Shown here piece after piece: positions 48,733-59,613 of a stretch of DNA of 64,000 nt. This stretch comes from Amorphophallus konjac (taxonomy: Eukaryota; Streptophyta; Magnoliopsida; Alismatales; Araceae): assembly GCA_022559845.1 (NCBI GenBank), contig CM040123.1, positions 316,491,933 to 316,555,932 on the forward strand, written 5' to 3'. Position 1 is the stretch's first letter. Every line of letters starts with the position of its first letter. The translations under genes and the position numbers were made by a program. The notes under the pieces were generated by a model that was given only the letters and a program-made list of their open reading frames with translations, made no database searches and had not been told where the DNA came from.

Positions 48733-51700
48733 TCAAGGATAGTATTTCTTAAGGTACAAACCATTCCAAGGGTGAGTTAACTCTTCTCCTTCAGCATTAA
48801 CCAGTTTATAAGCATTGCCAGGATAAACGTCTTTTATGATAAACGGTCCTTCCCAATTGGGTTGGAGTTTTGAGCGGGGGCCACCCGGCTTTACGAAAAT
48901 TCTCTTGATTACCATCTCACCGATCTTAAATTTTCTCTCAATTACTTTCTTTTGGTAAAAACGTGAGAGTCTGTTTTGATAAACGCGCGCATGCTCAGCG
49001 GCGACCAGACGCTTCTCATCTAGGAGTTCCAATTGGGCAAGGAGGACGTTCATCAATAGAGAGCTCCTTATCCAATTGTACTCGCAGAGAGGGAACGAGA
49101 ATCTCATAAGGGACTACTACCTCCATTCCATAAGTAAGGGCGAAAGGGGTTTGCCCAGTGGGTGTGCGAATGGAAGTGCGATAGGCCCAAAGAGCTTCAA
49201 CTAGCTTGTCTGGCCAATCCGAAAATTTATTAGCCTCACACGTCTTTTTGACAATTTTGATTAAAGTTTTATTAGTTGCCTCTGCTTGGCCATTGCCCTG
49301 CGGATAATAGGGAGAAGAATGATGCAATGCAATGTTATACCTGTTGCAGAGATCCTTGAGCTCTTGAGAGATAAATTGAGGTCCATTGTCGGTGACGATG
49401 GTACGCGGGATGCCGAACCTCGTGATGATATTCTTCATGATAAATTTGCAGACGGTTGACGCTTTAATCTCCACGTAAGCTTCTGCTTCCGCCCACTTGG
49501 TGAAGTATTCCGTTGCCGTGAGGATGAACGACTTTTGCTTGGTAAGGAGATTGGAATCACCAAGAGGTCCAATGATATCAAAAGCCCACATGAAAAAAGG
49601 CCATGGGGAGGACGTAGGATGGAGTGAAGAAGCAGGAGAATGAATCTTGTTGGCGTGCAGTTGGCACTTAACACACCTTCGAACATAGATAGAACAATCC
49701 TCTTCTAGAGTTGGCCAATAGAACCCTAGCCTAAGGATTTTCTTAGCTAACATCTGGCTATTCACATGACCACCACACACTCCAGAATGCGCCTCTTCCA
49801 CAACTTTCCAAGATTCATTATCATCGAGGCATCTTAACAGAACACCGGTGAGCCCTCTTCTATAGAGCAGACCTCCAACCAGAACATAACGTTGAGCCAC
49901 TCTTCTAATTGCTTTCTTCTCTTCTGCAGTGGCTTCTTCGGGATAGGACTGATCATTGCAGTACCTGGCAATCTCATAATACCAAGGCTTCTCTTCGTCA
50001 GCCAAATCTTCTTGCCAATCCAAAAGCATGACTTCCTTACCTTTAAGAGCTTCCTTCAGCTTAACCTTCTCAAGCACTTGATCCCTAATATCAAGGAATG
50101 CGCGATCCTTAATAGCTGGGGTGTCACGCTGATGAATCAGGGGAACATGAAAATCACGCTCAGGAGGGAAAACTAAAGCCGAGGTCAAAGAGGCGAGAGC
50201 GTCAGCCAAGATGTTCTGGCTGCGAGGAACATGGACGAAAATTAATTTGGTGAAGAGTTTGACATAAGCTGAAGCAAGCTCCTGGTAGGGTTTGAGCTTG
50301 GGATTGATGGTGCGGCACTTGACCAACACCTGGCGCAGAATGAGCTGACTATCACCGACAATCCTCAAATGGGTGACACCATATCGATGAGCGGTTTGAA
50401 GACCGGCCAAAAGAGCTTCATACTCAGCTATATTGTTGGTGACGGGGAAAGTGAGCCGAGCAGCAAATGGAATGGTGACCCCTTCTGGTGTTAAAAGAAC
50501 CATGCCGATCCCTCTTCCTTGAGAATTTAGAGCTCCATCAAAATGTAATGTCCATATAGGATCATGGGGTTGATTAATGGACATTAATTCTTCGTCTGGG
50601 AACTCTGAATTGACAGGATCAAAACGGGGGAGAGGGTGGTGAGCAAGGTGTTCGGCAATGGCGTAGCCTTTGATAGCTTTCTGCTGGATGTAAGTGATAT
50701 CAAACTGAGAGAGGAAGCTTTGCCAGCGTGCTAATCGATCAGTGAGGACCGATTTTTCAAGGAGGAATTTAATTGGATTCATGCGAGCAATGAGGTGAAC
50801 CTCATGAGCTAGGAAATAATGTTTTAACTTCTGAACTACCCAAACCAAAGCTGCACAAGTCTTTTCCATGGCTGAGTACCTCTGCTCACAGGGGTTAAGA
50901 AGCTTAGACAAGTAGTATGCTGCCCTCTCCTTACTTTCTTCATCCACTTGGACTAAGACAGCACCTACGGAGTCATCCAGGACTGAAACATAGAGAATAA
51001 GTGGCTTACCTGGAATTGGCGGCCTCAGGACAGGAGGATTGGCCAAATAATCCTTCAATCCGTCAAAGGCTGCCTGACACTTGTCATCCCAATTAAACTT
51101 GACTCCCAGCTTAGTAAGCTCGTAAAACGGCCTACATCTTTGTGAATGCTGAGAGACGAAGCGGCGAATAAATTGCAACCTCCCGATTAATCCTCGAACT
51201 TCCTTCAGATTCTTGGGAGGAGGCATGTCTCTAATGGCCTTTGCCTTGTTGGGATCAACTTCAATTCCCCTTTTGCTAACAATGAAACCAAGCAACTTCC
51301 CTGAAGAAACGCCAAATACACACTTTTTAGGGTTCATCTTCAATTGATATTCTCGTGATCTTTGCAAGACTTTAGCCAGAACCCCAGGATGCTCAATCCT
51401 TGTCCTTGATTTTACAACCAGGTCATCCACATACACCTCAATAAAAATGTGAATCATATCATGAAAAATCACCATCATAGCCCTCTGGTAGGTGGCTCCA
51501 GCATTCTTAAGTCCAAAGGGCATGACCACATAGCAATATGTACCCCATGGTGTAGTGAATGATGTTTTCTCTTGATCCTCTTCAGACAGACGAATTTGAT
51601 TGTACCCTGAAAAGCCATCCATAAATGAAAGAGTCTCAAATCCTGCCGTATTATCAATCAGAATATCAATATGAGGGAGGGGGAAGTCATCTTTAGGACA

Positions 51701-52324
51701 CGCTCGGTTGAGGTCCCGGAAGTCTATACAAATCCGAACTTTCCCATCTTTCTTCATAACCGGGACAATGTTAGCCACCCAATTGGGATAGAGGACAACT
51801 CTAACAAATCTAGCCTTATGAAGCTTATCGACCTCTTCTTTCATTTTTAAAGCCATATTAGGGTGGAAACGCCTCAACCGTTGTTTGACCGGGACAGACC
51901 CTGGCTTAAGTGTAAGACGATGTTCAACGAGCGCAGGGTCTAATCCCGGCATATCCTCATAACTCCAAGCAAACGTGTCCTTGTATTCTTGAAGAACTAA
52001 AATGAGCGCCTCCTCCTCGGCAGGCGGCAAATTCTGGCTAATGAGGACAATCCTAGGGTCTTCCTCGGTACCCAGATTAATTTCTTTGGTAGGTTCTTCT
52101 ACGGAGGCTGATGGTTCGTCGAATCTTCTCATACCACTAGCAAAAGCATCAGCCTCGTCCTCATATTCTTCATAACTTTCATCCCCCTCTTCAATAGGGT
52201 CTTCATCATTCATGATTTCATAAACGCCCAAACCCTCATAGGAAGCAACGGTATCTTCATATTCTAACTCTGGCAGGATAATCGGATCTTCCACAAACCC
52301 TGGGATTGCTAACAAGCTTGGCAT
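48733..52324 (-). pseudogene. E4 pol: RT, RNase H, second RNase H, integrase; one frameshift
   Basis: Starts at ATG 52324 (MPSLLAIPGF), which directly follows a good acceptor site (gttggctgtcag). Acidic leader, then RT (VRICIDFRDLN near 51750, YVDDLVVKS near 51435), RNase H (LYVSVLDDSVGAVLVQ near 50990), archaeal-type RNase H (WTLHFDGAL near 50550, NNIAEYEALLAGL near 50430, SQNILADALASL near 50210) and integrase with HHCC zinc finger near 49700-49760, core D, D and E (FDIIGP, TDNGPQF, EATNK). Two RNase H domains mark the Tat lineage. The frame shifts near 49050-49105, within the region after the integrase core; the C-terminus continues in another frame to 48733 (NWEGPFIIKDVYPG). Otherwise open for 1100 codons, so RT and integrase cores are intact. 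Confidence 0.93.
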
Positions 52325-52532
52325 CTGACAGCCAACTCCAACAAAAATCTGCGAGGAATCTCCTTACCCTTGGATTTCTTATGTGAATCTACCTCATGAA
52401 TTTTATTAGAAGAAGAAGAAGAGGAGGAGGAGGAGCAACTAGCCTGATTAGAAAGAAAAGAAGGGGGTGAAAAAGTGGATACAAAAGGTGATACAGAAGA
52501 AGACCCCTCGGCGGAGGGGGAAAAGAGATCTA
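52325..52532 (-). other. Spacer between E4 protease ORF and pol, possible splice region
   Basis: Gag-protease ends at 52533 and pol opens at 52324 in a different frame. A strong acceptor abuts the pol ATG and a donor-like 'gggtaagg' lies about 45 bases upstream, too close for a normal plant intron. Ogre elements splice in this place; a longer intron with a donor inside the upstream ORF is possible but I cannot fix it. Confidence 0.4.
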
Positions 52533-55500
52533 TCAAGGAATCTTGGCAGAGCGGCCCCTGGGTTGGGACGCACTCGGGAGAGAAATAGGAGGTCTCCTCA
52601 ACAGAGATGGAGGATGGGAAAGTTGAAAAATCTGCATTTTTTTTTCATTTTTAACTTTTTCTTCATTTTTATTTTCCTTTTCAAGGAGAAAGCAGTGTGA
52701 TGGGAGAATAGTAGGAGGAGTGGAAATCGCAAGATTAGAGAAAGAGTTAATCAATGATGGCCCATGGGGGGGCGAGATGGAGATTTTAGCAAATTGCTCG
52801 AGGAGCGAAGGGGGAATCGGGAGAGAAACTTGGATAGAATTTGGAGCAAAACTGATTGTAATTGGAGGTGGTCTTGGCACATGACCAAACCAATGAGAAT
52901 GTAGAGAAGCAAGCATAGATGGATGTAGCGAAGTGAGAGAAAAGAGGCCGGCCCACAGCCTATCCACAGTAAAACCTTCTTCAAAGGGGACATCTGGCTC
53001 CCCAGTATCTGTATAGTCACTTAGCAGCTGCCTCTTGTCTATGATCACTGCTGGCATTTCAATCAATTCCTGTATTAATGGAGGCCATTCCGGATCAGTC
53101 GGCATGAAGAGGCGGCTCAAAGAAATAGTAATGTCATTCATGTCGAACCACCTGTACCAGTCACATTCTGGATCACCCATTTTCCTTCTTTTGTCCGGCC
53201 TTAAAGACTCCAGGGCTTTGTAGGTAACCAGTGGGGCAATGTGACGAGCAAACTGTCTGGCGTGAACATCTTGATAGTCAAGCAATGAAGTAATTATGGT
53301 AGTCTGCTCATTATTCTGAACGCCACCAGTAACAAAATGTGTCTTCAGTGTCCAGGAGAGTGGCTGGCGATCAGTCTTTAAAGTAGAAGTCATAAATGCC
53401 CATGGCTCTTCTTTATTTTTGCTTGGCCCTTTATAGCCTAAACCGCCTCGTACGAGCAATTTTTGCGGCTTAATGGGCCTAATCCTGCCCTGACAGTTGG
53501 CACCCAGGCCTTTGCCATCTTGATACCCCATTTTTAACAGAATGTTCCAGCCAGGGGTGTTAATCATGTTCTTTTTCTTCTTCCCCTTAGAAGGCAGGGG
53601 TGTCATAGCAACCGTGGTAACAGTTTCAGATGGCATTGGCCGTGGACGGGGAACGTCCAGCACAGATAACAGTGGCTTATTGGCAGGCCAAATAGAAGGG
53701 ACTGATGAAGCCGCATGAATATCTTCCTCTGGCAGAATCGGCATGCTGGTCACCTTGATAATACGGCCCTTGTGTGGGAATTTGAGACACGGGTGATTTG
53801 TAGAGGGCACCGCATCAAGTTGCTGGATGTACGGGCGGCCAAGAATGCCATTAAATGTTGGATCCATGTCCAAGATGTGAAAATCTGCTGTGATGGTGGC
53901 AGGACCCAAGCTAACTTTCAATGTGATCATGCCTAGAGGAGGCTTCTTTGTGTTGTCATATGCAGTGACCGTTATGGTGGACGGCCGAATCTGGCTTTCT
54001 GGTATGCCACATAACTTCAAGGTGCTCGGTGGCAAAACATTGATGGATGCCCCGGTGTCCACCAGACATTGCTTGACAGCCACCTTATTGATGCCGACTG
54101 TGATGCATAAGGCATACTTCCGTGCTGAGATTGGTGCTAGTTCGTGCTCATGAAAAGTAATTGCCGGCTGACTGCTAGCAGGTGTTAACACTGTGACTAT
54201 CTGCTCAACTGGAATGTCTTCATTAACCATTACCTTCTGCAGATATTCCTTTAGAGCCAGCTGATGAGTGGTGGACCGTTTGATCAATTCCAGGATCGAA
54301 ATTCTTGCCGGAGTCCGGTCCAAATGCTTTAACAAATCATATTCAGTGCCCGGTATAGACCCTTGTTCTTGTTCTTGCTCTTGCGGCCCCTGCACGGGCT
54401 CTAGCTCTCTTTGTGGAAAAATACGGTTGAACATCCGTCCACTACGGAGCGGCGCCACGCCTTGACGTGCCTCTGTCGGGGCCAGTGTGGGAGGAGGATT
54501 AGAAGAAGAAGAAGGTGTGTTGGTGTTAAGGAATGGTGGAGGGGTGTTTGAAGAAGGGACCCCCACGGGGGGTGTAAATGAAGAATTCAATGGAGATGCC
54601 CCCGTGGGAGGCGTGGGAGTAGAAAGGGATACCCGAATGCGGGGGGAATTGGTGGGAGGTGGAATAAGAAGAGGTCTGGGCACAAAAGGTGGCGGAACTG
54701 CTGGCGGAGGGGTCCTTGCCGGTGTAGGAGTGGTAGAGGGTGTAGCGGGTGCTAGCGGTGAGCGAAGTAGGAGTGGCCTGGACGGCGGAGGTATAGAGTT
54801 GGTGGTAGAAGGTGGGGTTTGTCGTGCGGTAGGTTGTGGAGGTGGCAAATGGGTAAGGAGAGAGCGGGCCGGCAAGGCCGTAGAACTGGTGGAGGTAGTT
54901 GGGTTGACGGGGCGTAGAAGGGGACGTCCCGATAGGGGAGTAGAAGAAGAAGGAAGGGTGCGCAAAAGGCGTGGAGGTTGATTTTGGTTCGGATTGTGAT
55001 GAAATGCCCCGACAGAGGCGTTTTCTTCGTACCATCCCTGTCCTCTCTGCACTTCGTAGAGAGACGTGACAGGGTTCACATGTTGATTAGGGGCGTGCTC
55101 TGGCAATGGATTACGGACAATCCCCATATCCTGCTGGGGTGCTGGAGCTTGCTGTGGTTGAACTTGTTGTGGAGCGGATTGCTGGGTTTGTTGATTTTGC
55201 TGTTGCCGAGAAGCCCTTCTTTCTTTCATAGCGGTTATGAATTGTCTCATCTCATCCCAATTGATGTCACCCTGGTCGTTTAGATCGTAAATGTAATCTC
55301 TAAAGTGGAAGCAATGATCAAGGTTGTGACCAGGGCCGCGATGAAAAGCACAATAACGGGATGTGTCAACATTAGCGGGCCACATGGTTCTTTCCCTTGG
55401 CAAGGCGAGCAAGTTGGCGGCCATCAGAGCATTAAAAATATCGGGGAGACTTTCGGGAAGTGGGGGATAGTGGTCCCTTTTGGGGCCAAGTGGTGGTCTC

Positions 55501-56979
55501 CGTTGTTGTTGTTGGTCGTAGTTGGCAGGTGGGGGCACTTGATGATATTGTGGTGGAGCTGGAGGGTCTATGCGGGGGGCTTGGTTTTGCGGTGGAGCGA
55601 AAGAGCGTTGTGGTGCGAATTGGGGTTGTGGAGGAGGGTTAAAATGAGAGTTCTGTCGTGGAGGCGGTGGTGGACATGGGTTAGCTTGATGGTGGGGGTT
55701 GCCAACTGCGTCGACTTGCTCATTTGTGACGGTGCCCTCAGTTGTGGGCCCGCTGTTAACATTGGTGGTTTTCTTAAACAACCGAGGCTTCGGCTCAAAC
55801 ATACCCATAATGGGCGAATCCTTTATCTGTGTCTGGATGTAACGAGCCCTCTCATAGAGCTCTTCCATAGTAGTCAGCCGGTTCATGGCCAAAATATGGC
55901 GGAATTGAGGAGTTGCATTAGAAATGATCATCTTTACTTGCTCCTGTTCTGACAATGTGTCTTTCAGCTTCTCAGCCATCGACCGCCATCTGTCAGCAAA
56001 TATGATGAAGTCCTCCTCAGCCTTCATTTTCTCCGCAACTAAATCTGTAACGGACAGGGAGGGTCCAACACGGTCTCTATACTTTTGCAAGAATTTCCTT
56101 TAGACAACATCGAAGTCACTGGCATCAGCTGACTCCAAGGAATAAAACAATTCGAGGGCTGGCCCCTCCAGAGATCTTCTGAATAAATAGGCCAGAGAAG
56201 CCTTGTTGCCTTGCCAGAAGGAGGTCTCGTACATAAAATCCTTCAAATGAATGACCGGATTACTTAGTTCCATTGTACCGCCGAAAGTTCGGCATCTCAG
56301 ACGGAGGAAGATGGAAAATTGGCAGAGTGGGGAGCGAGATTTCTGGTACATTCTGGGCCGCAGTGACTTTCTTAAGCTGTTCTTCCATGTGGGCCATCTT
56401 CTGAAGTAGCAAAGCATTAGAGTCGGACTCAACTGGGGCCTGAGCAAAAGAACGTGGTATAGGCGACCGTAGGATCTGAGGAGGTTGGGGGAATTGGTGC
56501 CTAACCGCAGAATAACTCGCCTGCTGGGCCGGTATGGCCGTGACAGGCGTTGGTGGACGAGAGGGGGGTTTATGCAAGACCGCCTGGTCATTGATAATCT
56601 GGTGGCCACTCGCGGCCGGAAGGGGGGGAGAAGAAGAAGAGGGAACTGACTTCCCCTTCAAAGCGGCCTGAATGGCTTGCCGCTGGGAGTCATCCAATTG
56701 AGAGAGAGCCTGGATTAAATCTGTAACGTTGATGGATGGGGAAGAGTTCCCCGAAGTATTGGAAGGTAGAGCCTGAGAGGGAGTCTCAACCTCTTGAGAG
56801 GTGGTATCAACCACATGAACTTGTGAATAATGAGGGTGAGGAGGGAGATAGTTTCCCTCATAATAGGTGGGGTCTTGGTGATGGTCCTCATGAGATTGAC
56901 CAAAAACATTTTCATCCACATCATCGTAAGTATACCCATAGTTTGCCATGTTGATGATCGTACCTGAACGGAGTTTCAT
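52533..56979 (-). pseudogene. E4 gag, aspartic protease and G-patch; one frameshift and one stop
   Basis: Start at 56979 (MKLRSGTIINMANYG). The frame shifts near 56260-56290; after that TAA at 56100-56102 interrupts the capsid region (HLKDFMYETSFWQGNKA, then DLVAEKMKAEEDFIIFADRW). From 56090 the frame is open for 1185 codons: zinc knuckle of C-x2-H-x4-H-x4-C form (CAFHRGPGHNLDHC near 55330-55380), a long Pro-rich linker, protease (CLVDTGASINVLP near 54040-54075; ILGRPYI near 53830), then a G-patch (GWNILLKMGYQDGKGLG near 53500-53555). The final 250 residues are not recognised. Gag builds the particle; the protease cuts the polyprotein; a G-patch often binds RNA or helicases. Confidence 0.88.
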
Positions 56980-57248
56980 GCTTAAGAGAGAGAGAGCTTA
57001 ATGAAGGAATTATCACACAAAGCACTTAATCCAAACAACACAATTAAATCGACCCAACTAAGTTTATGCAAACAATGTTGGAAAGCAACGCAGAATTTTA
57101 ATGTTTGATGTTTGAGATTAGAGTGGATTATTTGTGAACAGTTCACTCCTTTTGCCAAGTGAGACCTAGTTTGATCCAAGTGTGACCTCCGGGTCAACTA
57201 GGTTTTTCTCTCTCTTCACCAACGAATAGGTCCTCTAGAACTCCGGTA

Positions 57249-57362
57249 CTTCGAGGGTACAACCAGCCCGACGTCCGTGAGGGAATCCACGGGTGCGGGG
57301 ACTTATGGAGGTCTTGGAAAAGGGATTTCCGGTCCAAAGAGACGGAATGCTCAATGGAGGGT
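57249..57362 (-). repeat. Leader module in E4
   Basis: Copy of the module at E2 12718-12842, in the 5' leader between dyad array and gag, same sense orientation. Confidence 0.88.
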
Positions 57363-57546
57363 CGTCCCGATTCCAAGAAGGGTGTGTGGAATCCTAGTAT
57401 AGAGAGAGGAGGTCTCTCAACCAAAAGCCACCAAGTGCAAAGCAATATGATCAAATCAAAGCAATATAGGCAAGCAATATGACAATCAAGCCAACTATCA
57501 CAGACAGCAGCAGCAGTAAGCAAGGTTCTGTAAAACGCAGGAAAGA

Positions 57547-58023
57547 GACGACCTGGGGCAGGTCGCTATCAACCAAAGCAACGACAGGGTCACTGTCGTG
57601 AATCACTACGAGAGGCTATGAGCCAGTAGCGAGAAACAGAAACGTGCCTCTGGTAGAGGCGCTAAATCTGAAAGGGACGCCTCTATGTGAGGGCGTCAAA
57701 TATGAGGAAGCGCCTTGAGGTGAGGCGCTGTATAATAACAACACGCCCTGGGGCAGGGCGTGAATTCACAGGCAGAGTGATTAAAGCAGTAAGATGATGG
57801 GAAGACGTCTTGACAGCAGACGTAACGCAACAATAAGATGCCCTGGAGAAAGGCGTTAAAATCATTAACACGCCCTGGAGGGGGGCGTTAATTCTCAGAC
57901 AGTATAATGAGCAGAACCAAAGCAGCAGATATGATAAAAGACGCCCTGGAAAGAGGCGTTAATAAACTAAAACACGCCCCCGTGAAGGGCGTTAAAACAA
58001 AAGGCGCCCTCATGGAAGGCGTT
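57547..58023. repeat. Family B dyad array in the E4 5' leader (12 copies)
   Basis: Starts 57547, 57580, 57641, 57676, 57709, 57742, 57804, 57837, 57869, 57940, 57973, 58003. Successive spacings are 33, 61, 35, 33, 33, 62, 33, 32, 71, 33, 30, so nearly all are one or two units of about 32-33 bp. 57742-57762 is a near-perfect palindrome (CACGCCCTG/CAGGGCGTG). Confidence 0.95.
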
Positions 58024-58104
58024 AATTCAGGGAAATATGCAAACGCAAGCTGGCTGATCCCGGAGTGTGCAGTGTGCACAGTGGAGGGTGCCCGAGGGAC
58101 ACAA

Positions 58105-58212
58105 AGGAAAGGGTACCAAGGGTACCAAGGGGGAAAGGGCACGTGTGGGTGCCAAAGGGGAAAGGGCACACGAGGGTGCCAAAGGGGAAAGGGCACGCGA
58201 GGGTGCCAATGG
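58105..58212. repeat. Tandem repeat, unit about 27 bp
   Basis: About three to four units of 'gggtgccaaaggggaaaggg' plus 'cacacga', between dyad array and primer site. Confidence 0.85.
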
Positions 58213-58241
58213 AGATGGTAATCAAAAAGAAAACAATGGAA

Positions 58242-58259
58242 GTCCCACCGTGATCGCCA
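58242..58259 (-). other. E4 primer binding site (tRNA-Arg type)
   Basis: Minus strand TGGCGATCACGGTGGGAC, three bases after the LTR end. Same as E2 with one base difference. Confidence 0.85.
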
Positions 58260-58262
58260 ATT

Positions 58263-59608
58263 TGTGGATGGGCATAAATCCCACACAATCACACACAAGA
58301 GAGAGAATAATTAGGGTGGAGATAAAAACAACAACAACATGGAGGATAATGATTAATGCATAAATAAGGGGAATAAAAGCTTGCACGTGGTGCAAAAATG
58401 GAGATGTGATCGCCAGAGGGGTTACCTCAATAATAGTAAAAAGAGATCGCGAATACCTGGTGAAGATTGGAACGCGGGATGATGTGAAGTTCCTTCCTCC
58501 TTCTTCAATCGGCCGGCCGATGAGAAGGGTCCTCTTTTTGATTACCTTGCAAAAAAGACAATGAAACAACAGCAAAAGATGGGATCAGCCAACGTGCAGT
58601 AGTATCAATCCAAATAAGATATATAATGATGATGAAAAGAAATCAACATGCGCACCTTTTTTTTATTTTGGTTTTAAAACCCCTAAAGAGGGACTAGGGA
58701 AAGAAGGGATATGTGATGAATCTAATGCAAACAGTGAAAAAGGAAAAGAAGAAAAAGACTGACGAGGGAGTTGACACGAACGTAAAGAAAGAAAAAAAAG
58801 AACAGTGATGATCGGTTGATGAAGACGAAACCAAATAAACGAAATAGAAAAGAGCCCTGCTGTCCCTGTTGACAGTAGAGGGAACCAAAGATGAAGAGGG
58901 GGAAGCAGCAGAGCTTGAGCGTGATAATCTCGGCTTTGGTACCTTAGCCGTCGTAACCCTTCAAAGGGTCGATCAGGACTCCCTTAAATAAGGTTCAGAT
59001 CAAAAGATAAACATGGATAGGAGGAGAGTAATGGCAATGTTTATCAAAAGCAAGAGCCCTAATCGAGCAAGAACGTCAAACAAGGCAGGACTCTGTGAGG
59101 GAAAGATGGAAGAAGGTAGGACACTGGAGGTGAAACACGCCTTCCAACAGGGCGTCAATTCTTGATTTGACGACCTACCCATACGGCGTTTCATGAAACA
59201 CGACCTAAGACAGGGCGTTTCTTCCTGGATTTAATTTTGGCAATAAAACTTACTTTATTTGAAAATCATGAAAACACGCCTAAGATTGAGGCGTTAACTT
59301 AAAACACGCCCTGAGGAAGGACGTTAACCAATAATTAAATTGATTTTTGAATTTTCCTTAAAACCGGATAATACCAGGAATTGACGCCCTGAAGTTTAGT
59401 CGTCCTTTCTTTATAAAACGCCCTAGATAAGGTCGCTACTTAAATAACGCCCCTCTTCAGGTCGCGAATCACAAAAATGCAACAAAATGCAACGAAAATC
59501 CACAAAAAAGAAAAACTTTATATTATGGGAATATTGACGTTCACTTTGGGGCGTCAACATAGTGACATGAGATTTGATCAATATAGCGTCATTTTTGGCG
59601 TGTCTACA
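58263..59608 (-). repeat. E4 5' LTR
   Basis: 1346 bp, TGTAGACACGCC..CATCCACA on the minus strand. Nine dyads at 59136-59466 and 59536-59555, matching the 3' LTR. Confidence 0.95.
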
Positions 59609-59613
59609 CCGGT

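Larger units (their letters stand above)
28160..59608 (-). mobile_element. E4: Tat/Ogre-type LTR retrotransposon with two antisense genes, host to E3
   Basis: LTRs of 1346 bp each: 58263-59608 (5' LTR) and 28160-29008 joined to 39569-40065 (3' LTR, split by E3). Perfect duplication CCGGT at 28155-28159 and 59609-59613. Order on the minus strand: 5' LTR, tRNA-Arg primer site, dyad array, leader module, gag-protease-G-patch (56979-52533), pol with two RNase H and integrase (52324-48733), a noncoding tract, then two genes on the opposite strand (43678-47209, 41587-43019), polypurine tract, 3' LTR. The LTRs differ at about ten positions by eye, so insertion was recent. Frameshifts and stops in gag and pol make it probably non-autonomous. 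Confidence 0.95.

Noticed and set aside
54487..54981. Glycine-rich plus-strand ORF
   Set aside because: Shadow of the proline-rich linker of E4 gag-protease on the other strand.
57547..58023. CRISPR-like array (palindromes with regular spacing)
   Set aside because: Units differ in sequence, linkers are about 12 bp, and the setting is a plant retrotransposon leader.
58027..58298. Small repetitive ORFs near the E4 primer site
   Set aside because: They translate the 27-bp tandem repeat and change with its copy number.
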